Assembly (NCBI GenBank): GCA_030645575.1
Contig: JAUSMJ010000026.1
Location: 1-64,000, forward strand
Direction of reading: 5' to 3'
Length of the DNA stretch: 64,000 bases
Origin: Caulobacter sp.
GTDB taxonomy: Bacteria; Pseudomonadota; Alphaproteobacteria; Caulobacterales; Caulobacteraceae
A model generated the notes under the pieces. The model had not been told where the DNA came from, searched no databases, and saw nothing but the letters and a program-made list of their open reading frames with translations. Of this stretch, positions 23,662-32,063 are shown piece after piece (position 1 is the first letter of the stretch; every line of letters begins with the position of its first letter). Both the position numbers and the translations under genes were made by a program.

Positions 23662-24267
23662 ATGAAGGATTTGTCAGGTTTCACCCTGCTTCCCGGCCGG
23701 CTGGATCCTTCGGCCCAGGCGGCGCTGGTCGATGCGGTGCTGACGGCCGCCCGAACCGCGCCATTCCACCACCAGGTCACGCCCGGCGGCAAGGCCATGA
23801 GCGTGGAGATGACGGGGCTGGGACCGCTCAGCTGGGTCACCGACGCGCGCGGCTATCGTTATGAGGCGCGCCACCCGCTGACGGGCGAGCCCTGGCCGCC
23901 GATGCCGCCGGTGCTGCAGGCCCTGTGGGCGGAGCTGGCCGATCCGGCGGTCCCGGCCGACGCCTGCCTGGTCAACCTCTACCGCGAGGGCGCGAGGATG
24001 GGCCCACACCGCGACCAGGACGAGGCCGACTTCGGCTTTCCGGTGCTGTCGGTGTCGCTGGGCGACACGGCGGTCTTCCGCCTGGGCGGTCTGAAGCGGA
24101 CGGACCCGACCCGCTCGGTGCGGCTGGCCTCGGGCGATGTCTGCCTGCTGGCCGGGGAATCGCGGCTGGCGTTTCACGGCGTCGACCGCATCCTGGCCGG
24201 CTCGTCCCGCCTGGTTCCCGGCGGCGGCCGGATCAATCTGACGTTGCGTCGCGCGCGGCCGGCCTGA
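23662..24267 (+). CDS. alkB: Alkylated DNA repair dioxygenase AlkB
   Basis: A 201-residue Fe(II)/2-oxoglutarate dioxygenase that directly reverses 1-methyladenine and 3-methylcytosine. The iron ligands are H116 and D118 (in GPHRDQDE) and H172 (in LAFHGVDRI); the 2-oxoglutarate arginine region RINLTLRRA gives R190 and R196. The region NLYREGARMGPHRDQDE is typical. It is divergent from the M1 peptidase, with only 58 bases between starts. Confidence 0.95.
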   Translation: MKDLSGFTLLPGRLDPSAQAALVDAVLTAARTAPFHHQVTPGGKAMSVEMTGLGPLSWVTDARGYRYEARHPLTGEPWPPMPPVLQALWAELADPAVPADACLVNLYREGARMGPHRDQDEADFGFPVLSVSLGDTAVFRLGGLKRTDPTRSVRLASGDVCLLAGESRLAFHGVDRILAGSSRLVPGGGRINLTLRRARPA

Positions 24268-24330
24268 ACCGCTTCCCAGCGGCGCCGGTCGGGGGATAGG
24301 GTGCGGCCAACGATACGAGGGAACCCCGCC

Positions 24331-25218
24331 ATGCTGAAGCTGACCCGCCCCGAGGGCTCGGAGCCGCGAGACTTCGACCTGTCCCGTCGCGCCCTGCCAG
24401 CCCTGTTCTTCGCCGGCTACGCCGCCGCCGCGGTATCGGCCCGGGCCGAGCCGATCCACACCGACGCCGAGGGCCTGATCGCCGAGACGGTGATGATCCC
24501 GGCCGGCGACCGCGACGTACCCGCCTACCTCGCCCGGCCCGACGGGCGCGGCAGGCGGCCGGTGGTGCTGGTGGTTTCCGAGGTGTTCGGCATCCACGAG
24601 TACATCCGTGACATCTGCCGGCGGCTGGCCAAGCTCGGTTATGTGGCCATCGCGCCGGACCTTTTCGCGCGGCACGGCGATCCCGCGCCGCTGGTCGACT
24701 TCGCCGCGATCCGCGCCATCGTCGGGGCGGCCACCGACGCGCAGGTGATGAACGACATCGAGGCGACCGCGCGGTGGCTGTCGGACCAGGCCTTCGTCAA
24801 TCGACGGAAGATGGCCATCACCGGCTATTGCTGGGGCGGCGCCCAGGTCTGGCTGGCCTGCGAACGGTTCCGCCATTTCCGCTGCGGCGTGGCCTGGTAC
24901 GGCCGGCTGTCGCGCCCGGCGGCCGGGCAGTTCCTGGCCGGGCCGGAACGGGAATGGCCGCTGGAGCTGGTCGGCTACCTCAAGGCGCCGGTGCTCGGCC
25001 TCTACGGCGGCAAGGACCAGGGCATTCCGGCCGCCGACGTCGAGGCGATGCGCGCCGGGTTGAAGCAATACCGCAAGAAGGGGTCCGACCTGATCGTCTA
25101 CCCCGACGCCCAGCACGGCTTCCACGCCGACTACCGCGCCAGCTACGACCCCGCGGCCGCCCAGGACGGCTGGCGGCGAATGATCGACTTTTTCCACGCG
25201 AACGGGGTGCGGCCGTAG
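24331..25218 (+). CDS. Dienelactone hydrolase family protein, probably exported
   Basis: An alpha/beta hydrolase of 295 residues. An N-terminal SRRALPALFFAGYAAAAVSARA resembles a Tat or Sec signal ending near residue 40. The nucleophile elbow is GYCWGG (Cys nucleophile), with Asp in YGGKDQGIP and His in PDAQHGFHADYR, so the Cys-Asp-His triad is intact. Members hydrolyse dienelactones or related esters; the true substrate is unknown. The ATG at 24331 follows a GAGGGAA site. It comes 63 bases after alkB. Confidence 0.9.
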   Translation: MLKLTRPEGSEPRDFDLSRRALPALFFAGYAAAAVSARAEPIHTDAEGLIAETVMIPAGDRDVPAYLARPDGRGRRPVVLVVSEVFGIHEYIRDICRRLAKLGYVAIAPDLFARHGDPAPLVDFAAIRAIVGAATDAQVMNDIEATARWLSDQAFVNRRKMAITGYCWGGAQVWLACERFRHFRCGVAWYGRLSRPAAGQFLAGPEREWPLELVGYLKAPVLGLYGGKDQGIPAADVEAMRAGLKQYRKKGSDLIVYPDAQHGFHADYRASYDPAAAQDGWRRMIDFFHANGVRP

Positions 25219-25227
25219 GGCCATTCA

Positions 25228-25355
25228 CCGTCATGGCCCGGCTTGTCCGGGCCACCCAAGCGTGATGAGCCGAACGGAAGGGGCGAGGATCATTCGCGCC
25301 CTCAATGTTGTCGCCCGTGTTCCTGGGTGGCCCGAATAAAGCGGGCAATGACGGC
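25228..25355. repeat. Long inverted repeat element, family C
   Basis: In the gap between the dienelactone hydrolase and dnaA (convergent). The left part begins CCGTCATGGCCCGGCTTGTC and runs to GGGCCACCCA; the right part begins TGGGTGGCCCGAATAAAGCG and ends CAATGACGG, giving long imperfect inverted arms around a 65-base middle. It may also act as the terminator for both genes. Confidence 0.75.
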
Positions 25356-25363
25356 GGCGGGTG

Positions 25364-26797
25364 TTATCCCCGCAGCTTGCGCGTCAACGCTTCCAGGTCG
25401 CGGGACAGCTGGGGATCGTCGGCCTTCAGCGCCTCGATGCGGCGCACGGCGTGCAGCACGGTGGTGTGGTCGCGGCCGCCGAAGCGCCGGCCGATGTCGG
25501 GCAGCGAGCGGGTGGTCAGCTGCTTGGCCAGCCACATGGCCGCCTGGCGTGGCCGGGCGATGGAGCGGTTGCGGCGCTCGGACACCAGGTCCGCCTGGCG
25601 CAGGCCGAAATGCTCGGAGGTGGCCTTCTGGATGTCGTCGATGGTGATGCGCTTCTCGGCGCCGCGCAGGTGCGGCCGCAGGATGGCCTGGGCCTCGTCC
25701 AGCGACAGGCCGCCGACCTCGGCGCCCATGCGGGCCACCAGGGTGTTCAGGGCCCCTTCCAGCTCGCGCACGCTGTCGGTGAAGCGATCAGCGAGAAACT
25801 GCATCACCTCGGGCTTGGCCGAGGCGTTGAACCCGCCCTGGCGGCCCAGCGACGCCAGCTTGCGCTCGAGGATGCCCATGCGCAGCGTGCGGTCGGCTGG
25901 CTCGATGCCGCAGACCAGGCCCGCCGACAGGTGGCTGCGCAGCCGCGCGTCCATTTCGGTGATCTGGGCCGGCGGCCGGTCGGCCGAGAACACCACGCGG
26001 CGGCCGTCCTCCATCAGGGCGGTCAGGGTGTGGAACAGCTCTTCCTGGGTCGATTGCTTGCCGGCGACGAAATGCACGTCGTCGATCAGCAGCAGGTCGG
26101 CGGCGCGCAGCTCTTCCTTGAACAGGGCCGTGGACCGATCCATCACCGCCCGCACGAAGGTCGACAGAAAGCGCTCGGCGCTGAGGTAGACGACGCGCTT
26201 TTCCGGCGCGGCGCGCATCGCCTCCCAGGCCATGGCGTTGAGCAGGTGGGTTTTGCCAAAGCCGTAGCCGCTGTGGATCACCACCGGGTTGAAGTGGCCG
26301 TCGGCCCAGCTGGCCACGCGGCGGGCCACGGCGTGGGCGAACTCGTTGGCCGGGCCGGGCACGAAGCTGTCGAAGGTGAAACGGTCCTGCAGGCCGGCCA
26401 CGCGGGTCGGACGGCCGCCGGGCGTCGGGGCGAGGGTCGGCGCGTCCGTCGCGACCGGGTCCATCACCTCGATGGCCTCGGCGATGATGTCCAGGCCGCC
26501 GGTGTCGGCCTCGAATTCCATGCGGGACTTCAGATCCAGGCTGCGCCCCGCCGGGTCGTGCTCGGCCCACAGCTCGCCGATGCGGCGCCAGGCGTTGCGG
26601 CGGATCCAGTCGCGGGCGACCCCCGTGGGCGTGACCAGCACGATGCGGCCGTCGGCGATCTCACGCAGGGCGGCCTGGGCGAGCCACGAGCCGAACGCGG
26701 CTTCGCCGAGTTCCCGGCGAAGAGCCAGGCAGGCCTTCGTCCAGACAGCGCCAGCCGGTGTTTGCGACGACATCGATCGCCCGCCCATGGAAGTCAT
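25364..26797 (-). CDS. dnaA: Chromosomal replication initiator DnaA
   Basis: An initiator of about 477 residues. Domain I starts VWTKACLALRRELGEAAFGSWL; domain II is variable and proline-rich; the AAA+ domain III has Walker A SGYGFGKTHLLNA and Walker B LLLIDDVHF; domain IV ends with the DnaA signature RRFGGRDHTTVLHAVRRIE. The GYGFGKT variant is also seen in Caulobacter DnaA. The start is uncertain among clustered ATGs; 26797 (MTSMGG) is chosen because it resembles the Caulobacter MTMKGG start and follows GGTGGGG. Confidence 0.97.
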   Translation of the reverse strand: MTSMGGRSMSSQTPAGAVWTKACLALRRELGEAAFGSWLAQAALREIADGRIVLVTPTGVARDWIRRNAWRRIGELWAEHDPAGRSLDLKSRMEFEADTGGLDIIAEAIEVMDPVATDAPTLAPTPGGRPTRVAGLQDRFTFDSFVPGPANEFAHAVARRVASWADGHFNPVVIHSGYGFGKTHLLNAMAWEAMRAAPEKRVVYLSAERFLSTFVRAVMDRSTALFKEELRAADLLLIDDVHFVAGKQSTQEELFHTLTALMEDGRRVVFSADRPPAQITEMDARLRSHLSAGLVCGIEPADRTLRMGILERKLASLGRQGGFNASAKPEVMQFLADRFTDSVRELEGALNTLVARMGAEVGGLSLDEAQAILRPHLRGAEKRITIDDIQKATSEHFGLRQADLVSERRNRSIARPRQAAMWLAKQLTTRSLPDIGRRFGGRDHTTVLHAVRRIEALKADDPQLSRDLEALTRKLRG

Positions 26798-26965
26798 CAG
26801 CCCCACCATTCCATTACGCTTTTTCCACCCGCGACACTCCTCCGCCCCCACGGTGGAGAAGTCCTCAAACCCAACGCAGACAGGTTCTCGCGCGCCGGAT
26901 GCACGTCATCCGCCGCCGCCTTTCGCATCACCAAATTAGGAAATGAACCAAGCGTCGAGGCCTCA

Positions 26966-26994
26966 CACTAACGACCCAAAAAACGGTGGGTCAA
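26966..26994 (-). promoter_or_regulatory. Candidate dnaA promoter with internal inverted repeat
   Basis: On the minus strand TTGACC (26989-26994) is separated by 17 bases from TTAGTG (26966-26971). A 6-base inverted repeat, GACCCA/TGGGTC (26973-26978 and 26987-26992), overlaps the -35 and spacer, so a repressor could bind there. The -10 is weak, so this is tentative. It lies about 170 bases upstream of dnaA. Confidence 0.35.
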
Positions 26995-27006
26995 ACGTGA
27001 AATTTG

Positions 27007-27212
27007 AGTCCGGACGCGGATATTTCTGTTGACTCACGAGGGCCCCTCGCGCCGCAAGGGAATCCGTTAACGCCCCTTCCGAGGGGTGTGGGAATTCGCC
27101 GCACACGCGAATCGCGAGCACGAAAAACCGGCCGGCGCGAGGGGCGCCTGCCGGTTGTTCAACATGCTGAAATATCGGGCGAACGGTGCTCGCCAACCCG
27201 TTTCGGGGAGTC
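27007..27212. promoter_or_regulatory. Cluster of five GANTC sites upstream of dnaA
   Basis: GANTC sequences occur at 27007, 27032, 27060, 27109 and 27208, in the gap between rpsT and dnaA. GANTC is the CcrM methylation target in Caulobacterales, and methylation state is known to influence dnaA transcription in Caulobacter. I see no matching cluster of TTATCCACA DnaA boxes or TTAA-N7-TTAA CtrA sites, so a replication origin here is not supported. Confidence 0.65.
27123..27155 (-). terminator. Rho-independent terminator of rpsT
   Basis: On the minus strand, a 12-base stem with a single mismatch (ACCGGCAGGCGC pairing with GCGCCGGCCGGT; plus-strand 27144-27155 and 27127-27138) and a five-base loop is followed by a run of five T. 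It lies 64 bases after the rpsT stop and should separate rpsT from dnaA transcription. Confidence 0.85.
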
Positions 27213-27218
27213 CCGAAA

Positions 27219-27488
27219 TCAGGCGGCAGACAGCTTCTTCAGCTGGGCGTTCAGGCGCGAGACCTTGCGCGAGCCGGTGTTCTTGTGGACCACGCCCTTG
27301 GACACGGCGCGCATCAGTTCCGATTGCGCGACGATAAAGGCGGCCTTGGCGGCGGCGGCGTCGCCGGCGGCCAGGGCTTCGTCGAACTTGCGCAGGAAGG
27401 TGCGCACGCGCGAGCGGCGGGCCTTGTTCACTTCCGTGCGGCGCTCGATCTTGCGGATCGCCTTCTTGGCGCCGGGATTATTGGCCAT
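27219..27488 (-). CDS. rpsT: 30S ribosomal protein S20
   Basis: An 89-residue, very basic helical protein that binds 16S rRNA early in 30S assembly. [22 protein letters not shown] at the start and [20 protein letters not shown] at the end are typical S20 sequences. It precedes dnaA, the standard Caulobacterales order, with a clear terminator between them. Confidence 0.98.
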   Translation of the reverse strand: MANNPGAKKAIRKIERRTEVNKARRSRVRTFLRKFDEALAAGDAAAAKAAFIVAQSELMRAVSKGVVHKNTGSRKVSRLNAQLKKLSAA

Positions 27489-27630
27489 GAGCTTGTAGAA
27501 CCTCAGAACGGACGGGCGCTCGCGAAAGGCCGCGCACGCCGGATAAATCGAAGGGCGGGCAAATACAGGAAGGCCCCCATCCGGTCAATGCGACTCTGGC
27601 GGTTCGAGGGCCGCCATGTAGAGTTGGGAC

Positions 27631-28044
27631 ATGGACCGTCGCGTTTTTCTCGTCTCGACCCTGGCGCTGGCTGGCTGCGGTTCGGGCCCGCCCCGGCAAT
27701 CGGTGATCTGCGACCCCGGCCTGGGCGCGGTCCTGACCCGGGCGCGGGGCCGGTTCGCCGAGCCCGGCGTGCTGGTGGTCAGCGAGGCGCGGCCGCAGTC
27801 GCTGCTCGAGATGGCCGAGGCCGAACCGTCCGCCCTGATCGTGACCCGCCAGAGCCTGATCGCCAACCGCCTGCAGCGCCTGGGCCACGTCCGGCTCGAG
27901 CACCGCTGGCAGGCGCGCATCGGCGGCGAGACCGTGCAGATTCTGGTCACCAAGGGCGCCGGCCCGGCGCAGTGGCGCGCTCTGCGGCTGGCCAAATGGC
28001 TGGCCGGGGACGAGGCCGCATCGGTTCTGGCGCAAGGCGGCTGA
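27631..28044 (+). CDS. Lipoprotein of unknown function, weakly binding-protein-like
   Basis: A 137-residue protein whose N-terminus MDRRVFLVSTLALAGCGSG has a twin arginine and an LAGC lipobox. The mature part (RGRFAEPGVLVVSEARPQSLLEMAE, then ALIVTRQSLIANRLQRLG) faintly recalls a piece of a ModA-type periplasmic binding protein, but at half the usual length; this is an inference only. It is divergent from rpsT and convergent with the acetyl-CoA hydrolase gene. Confidence 0.7.
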   Translation: MDRRVFLVSTLALAGCGSGPPRQSVICDPGLGAVLTRARGRFAEPGVLVVSEARPQSLLEMAEAEPSALIVTRQSLIANRLQRLGHVRLEHRWQARIGGETVQILVTKGAGPAQWRALRLAKWLAGDEAASVLAQGG

Positions 28045-28068
28045 GGTCCGGCGCGGCCGGCCGCGAGA

Positions 28069-29331
28069 CTAAAGTCCCCGCCGGATCTCGGTCCACGCCG
28101 TCGCCAGCCGGTCGCGGTGGTCCGGGTCCGCCACCCCGATCAGCGCCTCGGCCCGGCCCTCGAGGGTCTGGCCGCGCAGGTCAGCGACGCCGTGCTCGGT
28201 GATCACCAGCCCCACATCGGCCCGCGGCACGGAGACGGCCGTCGGCGGCAGGCGCGGCACGATGCGGCTGACCGCGCCGCGCCGGGCGCTGGCCGGCAGG
28301 GCGAGGATCGGCAGGCCGCCCTTCGACAGCCGCGCGCCGCGCAGGAAGTCGGTCAGGCCGCCGACGCCGCTGATCTGGCGGCCGTCCTGAAACTCGGCGT
28401 TGGCCTGGCCGAACAGGTCGATTTCGATCGCCGAATTGACCGCCACCAGCCGCGGAATCGCCGCCAGCACGCGGATGTCGTGGGTGACGTTCGACGGCGC
28501 GAAGCGGATGCGGTCGTCCGAGCCGCAACGGTCGTAAAGGTCGCGCGAGCCGGCCGCCAGGCCCGTCACCACCTCGGTCAGGGCGCCCGAATCCAGCACC
28601 GGCAGCAGCGGATCGGTGACCATGCCCGAATGGATACGCAGCCCCTTCATGCCCTCCAGCGCCGCCAGCGCCGCGATGCCCGCCTTGCCGACGCCGAACT
28701 GCACGCTGGCCCCGTCGGGGATCAGGCCCTGCAGGTGGCGCTTGATGGCGTCGAACGCCGGGTCGAGCGTCCCCGTGTCGTAGGTCAGCAGCGGATGGCC
28801 GGCCTCGGCGACCAGGTCGAAGCCCGACAGCGGCCAGGTCGCGCCCCGCACACGCGGCATGGCCGGATTGACCAGGGCGACCTTGAACACCTGCCGCGCC
28901 AGCACCGCCGGGGCCAGGTCGCTGGCGACGCCCAGCGACACATTGCCGTCGGTGTCGGGCTCGCTGACCTGGACCACGGCCGCGTCGAGCGGGGTCTCCT
29001 CCAGCCAGCCCCAGGTCTGGAACCAGGTCATCGGCCGAAGGCTGAACCGGCCCGCTTCGAAACTGGGCCGCCAGTCGGCCGACAGGAAGGTTCCCTCGGC
29101 CCGCGCCGTCTCGTGCAGGCCCGCCCAGTCGGTGCGGTTGATCCCGGGAACCGAAGCGCCGACGAAGGTCAGGCCGGCGGCCAGCTCGGGCCGGCGTCGG
29201 TAGACGTCAAGCAGGGCGAGAGGTTCGCCGGCCGCGCCGGAAATGAACACACGGCCGCCCCCCGGCTTCACCTTGCGGGCGACTGTCTCGGCGGCCGATT
29301 CGGCTGTTACGCGAATCACGTCATCATCCAT
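28069..29331 (-). CDS. Acetyl-CoA hydrolase/transferase family protein
   Basis: A class I CoA-transferase-type enzyme of 420 residues. The catalytic glutamate region is LVAVNSAIEIDLFGQANAEF, where Glu forms the CoA thioester, followed by the oxyanion-hole-like ISGVGGLTDFLRGA. The C-terminal VITEHGVADLRGQTLEGRAEALI is also a family hallmark. Members hydrolyse acetyl-CoA or move CoA between acetate, succinate, propionate or 4-hydroxybutyrate; the substrate cannot be read here. It stands alone. Confidence 0.9.
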   Translation of the reverse strand: MDDDVIRVTAESAAETVARKVKPGGGRVFISGAAGEPLALLDVYRRRPELAAGLTFVGASVPGINRTDWAGLHETARAEGTFLSADWRPSFEAGRFSLRPMTWFQTWGWLEETPLDAAVVQVSEPDTDGNVSLGVASDLAPAVLARQVFKVALVNPAMPRVRGATWPLSGFDLVAEAGHPLLTYDTGTLDPAFDAIKRHLQGLIPDGASVQFGVGKAGIAALAALEGMKGLRIHSGMVTDPLLPVLDSGALTEVVTGLAAGSRDLYDRCGSDDRIRFAPSNVTHDIRVLAAIPRLVAVNSAIEIDLFGQANAEFQDGRQISGVGGLTDFLRGARLSKGGLPILALPASARRGAVSRIVPRLPPTAVSVPRADVGLVITEHGVADLRGQTLEGRAEALIGVADPDHRDRLATAWTEIRRGL

Positions 29332-29410
29332 TCAGACAGACGCCTGCAACTGTATGCGGCGCCAAGTGTTCAGCTTTTTGAATGCCCGGCCCGAGAGGAC
29401 ACCCCGCGTC

Positions 29411-29530
29411 ATGCGCGCCGCAGTCGATCACCCCTACGATGTGCTCAAGCCCTTCCTGTGGATCGCGGCGTTGAGCTTCGCCACCGGCTTCCTCGGCTAC
29501 GTCGGGCTGCACGGCGGCCCGCCCGTCTAG
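29411..29530 (+). CDS. Small one-span membrane protein, hypothetical
   Basis: A 39-residue ORF with one hydrophobic segment, [19 protein letters not shown], preceded by a short polar lead with DHPYDVLKP. The ATG at 29411 has only a weak upstream GAGAGGA. The reading frame is open further upstream to 29243, but that part overlaps the coenzyme A hydrolase start and looks non-coding. Its stop overlaps the dut stop in convergent orientation. Tentative, based on compactness and membrane-like composition. Confidence 0.5.
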   Translation: MRAAVDHPYDVLKPFLWIAALSFATGFLGYVGLHGGPPV

Positions 29531-29982
29531 GCCGCGCCAGTCGAGCCGAAGCCGCCCGCGCCGCGCGCGGTCTCGTCGAGGCTGGCGACCAGGCGCCACG
29601 CGGCGCTCGCCACCGGCGCGATGACCAGCTGGGCGATGCGGTCGCCCCGGCGGATGATGAAGTCCTCCTCCCCCAGATTGACCAGAATGACCTTCACCTC
29701 GCCGCGATAGTCCGCGTCGATGGTGCCGGGCGTGTTGAGGCAGGTGACCCCGGCCTTGGCGGCCAGACCCGAGCGCGGCCGCACCTGGGCTTCGAAGCCG
29801 GCCGGCACGGCGAAGGCCAGGCCCGTCGGGACCATGGCCCGGGCCATCGGCTGCAGCGTCAGCGGCGCGTCCTCGGCCACCGCCGCCCGCAGGTCCATGC
29901 CGGCCGCCAGCGGCGTCTCGTAAGCCGGCAGCGGCAGGCCCCGCGCGTGGGGCAGCTGGACGACGGGGATGGTCGGAGTCAC
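29527..29982 (-). CDS. dut: Deoxyuridine 5'-triphosphate nucleotidohydrolase
   Basis: A 151-residue trimeric dUTPase hydrolysing dUTP to dUMP and pyrophosphate. Motifs: GMDLRAA, then [11 protein letters not shown], then [20 protein letters not shown], then [10 protein letters not shown], and the C-terminal P-loop-like [11 protein letters not shown]. It begins at a GTG that overlaps the coaBC stop (GTGA at 29979-29982), so translation is coupled. dut-coaBC adjacency is a usual alphaproteobacterial arrangement. Confidence 0.97.
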   Translation of the reverse strand: MTPTIPVVQLPHARGLPLPAYETPLAAGMDLRAAVAEDAPLTLQPMARAMVPTGLAFAVPAGFEAQVRPRSGLAAKAGVTCLNTPGTIDADYRGEVKVILVNLGEEDFIIRRGDRIAQLVIAPVASAAWRLVASLDETARGAGGFGSTGAA

Positions 29983-31175
29983 GTCAATGCCTTCGCGATG
30001 CGGGCGGCCAGGTCGGCCGCCACCTGGTTCTTGTGGGCGCGGTCCCAGCGCTCGACGCCGGCCTTGCTGATCAGCAGCACCGCGTTCTCCTCGCCGCCCA
30101 TCACGCCCGGCTCGGTCACGTCGTTGGCGATGATCCAGTCGCAGCCCTTGCGCGCCAGCTTGGCCCTGGCATGCATCTCCACATCGTTGGTCTCGGCCGC
30201 GAAGCCGACCACCAGCCTGGGCCGGGCCGGGCCGGCTGCGGCGAGGGTCGCCAGAATGTCGGGGTTCTCCACCAGCCGCAGGGTCGGCGGGCCGTCCTTG
30301 CCCTTCTTCAGCTTGATCCCGAACGCCTCGTCCGGACGCCAGTCGGCCACGGCGGCGACGCAGACGGCCGCGTCGGCCGGCAGGGCGGCCTGGCTGGCGG
30401 CGAGCATGTCGCGGGCCGATTCGACATCGACCCGGTCGACGCCGGCGGGCGTCGGGAGGGCGACGGGGCCGGACACCAAGGTCACCCGGGCGCCCAACGC
30501 CGCCAGCGCCCCGGCGATGGCGTAGCCCTGCCGCCCGCTTGAGCGGTTGGTCAGCAGCCGCACGGGGTCGAGCGCCTCGGCCGTCGGGCCGGCGGTCACC
30601 AGCACATGCCTACCGGCTAAAGGGCGGGCGGCGGGCCCCTCCAGCAGGCCCAGGATCGCGCCGAAGATCGCCTCGGGCTCGGCCATGCGGCCAAGGCCGA
30701 ACTCGCCGCAGGCCATGGCCCCCTCGTCGGGCCCGACGAAGGATACGCCGTCACCCTTCAGCGTGGCGAGGTTCCGCTTCGTCGCAGGATGCTCCCACAT
30801 GCGCACGTTCATGGCCGGGGCCATCAGCACCGGCTTGTCGGTCGCCAGCAGGGCGGTGGAAGCCAGATCATTGGCCAGGCCGTTGGCGGCCCGGGCCATC
30901 AGGTCCGCCGTCGCCGGCGCCACGACCACCAGGTCGGCCGAGCGGCTGAGCTCGATATGGCCCATCTCCGCCTGGTCGGTCAGGGAGAAGAGCTCGCTAT
31001 AGACCCTGTCCCCGGCCAAAGCCGACAGGGACAGCGGCGTGACGAACTGCGCGCCCGCCGCCGTCAGGATCGGCCGCACGGCCACCCCCGCCTTGCGCAA
31101 GAGCCGCGTCAGCTCCAGCGCCTTGTAGGCGGCGATGCCGCCCCCGACGATCAGCAGAACCCGCCGCTCAGCCAA
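29979..31175 (-). CDS. coaBC: Bifunctional phosphopantothenoylcysteine decarboxylase/synthetase CoaBC
   Basis: A 398-residue coenzyme A biosynthesis enzyme. The N-terminal flavoprotein CoaC half has [16 protein letters not shown], the PxMNxxM motif in [14 protein letters not shown] and [13 protein letters not shown]. The C-terminal CoaB half starts [29 protein letters not shown]. The start is placed at TTG 31175, preceded by GGAGA and immediately followed by [12 protein letters not shown]; the open frame continues 128 codons upstream but does not resemble CoaBC and overlaps the next gene. Confidence 0.94.
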   Translation of the reverse strand: MAERRVLLIVGGGIAAYKALELTRLLRKAGVAVRPILTAAGAQFVTPLSLSALAGDRVYSELFSLTDQAEMGHIELSRSADLVVVAPATADLMARAANGLANDLASTALLATDKPVLMAPAMNVRMWEHPATKRNLATLKGDGVSFVGPDEGAMACGEFGLGRMAEPEAIFGAILGLLEGPAARPLAGRHVLVTAGPTAEALDPVRLLTNRSSGRQGYAIAGALAALGARVTLVSGPVALPTPAGVDRVDVESARDMLAASQAALPADAAVCVAAVADWRPDEAFGIKLKKGKDGPPTLRLVENPDILATLAAAGPARPRLVVGFAAETNDVEMHARAKLARKGCDWIIANDVTEPGVMGGEENAVLLISKAGVERWDRAHKNQVAADLAARIAKALT

Positions 31176-31302
31176 ACCCGCGTCTCCGTCAGAGCCGTGA
31201 AATCCCGCCGCTGCATACGACGAGCCCGGCGCTTGACCAAACGCCAAACCCGTGTTCTTGCTATGTTCAGTTGCACGCTTGGATAGAAGACGAGGTGTGA
31301 TC

Positions 31303-31827
31303 ATGGAAAGATTGACCGGAATGGCCGGTGTCGTGGCTCTGGCCGCGTTGCTGGCGGCCTGCGACGGCGGAGCCTCCGCCGTGCCCGTGCATGAGGCGAC
31401 GGCATCGCCACCGGCGGCGGTGGAGACGGCGCGATCAGGGACTCCGCGCGCGGCCGAGGCCCGCGCGGCGCCCGTGCGGCGCGTCGATGGCAAGCCCATG
31501 TGGTCCGCCAGCCGCCGGTTCACCGCCGACCAGAACGCCGAGCGCAACTTCCGGCGCAACGGAGCGGCCTTCGGCGCGGCGACGCTGGACGCCTATGTGG
31601 CCAAGGCCCACGCCTTCATCGCCCGGCCACCCAGGGGCGCCCAGACCCTGACCCGGCGCAATGGCGACACCCTGATCTACGACCCGGCCGGCAACGTCTT
31701 CGCCGTGGCCACCCGCGACGGCGCGCCGCGGACCATGTTCAAACCCGACGACGGGCCGGAATACTGGGAAAGGGTCAAGACGCGTGAGGCCGAGGGCGGA
31801 GCGCGGCGAAAGCGGGACGACGGGTAG
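31303..31827 (+). CDS. Lipoprotein with a BECR/CdiA-type toxin-like C-terminal domain
   Basis: A 174-residue protein. MERLTGMAGVVALAALLAAC ends in a lipobox cysteine (C20), followed by a low-complexity Ala/Pro linker to about residue 65. Residues 80-152 contain the pattern NFRRNGAAF, then LDAYVAKAHAFI, then TLTRRNGDTLIYD, then NVFAVATRDGAPRTMFKPD, which resembles the small nuclease domains (phage-barnase-EndoU-ColicinE5-RelE-like, CdiA C-terminal type) of polymorphic toxins. Candidate functional residues are H103, R118-R119 and T144. No immunity-like gene is evident nearby. GAGG precedes the ATG. Confidence 0.72.
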   Translation: MERLTGMAGVVALAALLAACDGGASAVPVHEATASPPAAVETARSGTPRAAEARAAPVRRVDGKPMWSASRRFTADQNAERNFRRNGAAFGAATLDAYVAKAHAFIARPPRGAQTLTRRNGDTLIYDPAGNVFAVATRDGAPRTMFKPDDGPEYWERVKTREAEGGARRKRDDG

Positions 31828-31935
31828 GCGTTTCCTCGACCCTCTTCCGCGAGGGAGAGAGGGGACCATGCGGAGCATGGTGGAGGCGCGCGCCGGTGGC
31901 GGCCGATTGGCCCCCGCCATCTGCTCGGCGGAGTT

Positions 31936-32034
31936 CGTCCTGATGTCTTGATGAGCATTCTTGCCCTGGCGGGTCCTTGAGCAAGGACCCGTCCGGAGCG
32001 AACTCTTCCATCAAGGCCTTCAGGGCGTATCACC
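31936..32034. repeat. Nested-hairpin repeat, family D copy 1
   Basis: A 99-base element after ubiB. Outer arms CGTCCTGATGTCTTGATG and CATCAAGGCCTTCAGGGCG are imperfect inverted copies; an inner stem around GGGTCCTTG/CAAGGACCC is conserved, but its outer base pairs are interrupted by mismatches relative to the copy at 34400. No ORF inside. Confidence 0.8.
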
Positions 32035-32063
32035 ATCCGGACGGGAGCGGGGCAGACCGCCTC

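Noticed and set aside
26852..27218. Replication origin upstream of dnaA
   Set aside because: No cluster of TTATCCACA-like boxes, no CtrA sites and no AT-rich unwinding region; the GANTC sites are better explained as dnaA regulation.
27631..28044. ModA partner for the orphan ModB
   Set aside because: Only a vague resemblance, half the usual length, and 18 kb away from modB.
28859..29203. Plus-strand frame inside the acetyl-CoA hydrolase gene
   Set aside because: Antisense shadow with no ribosome site or recognisable domain.
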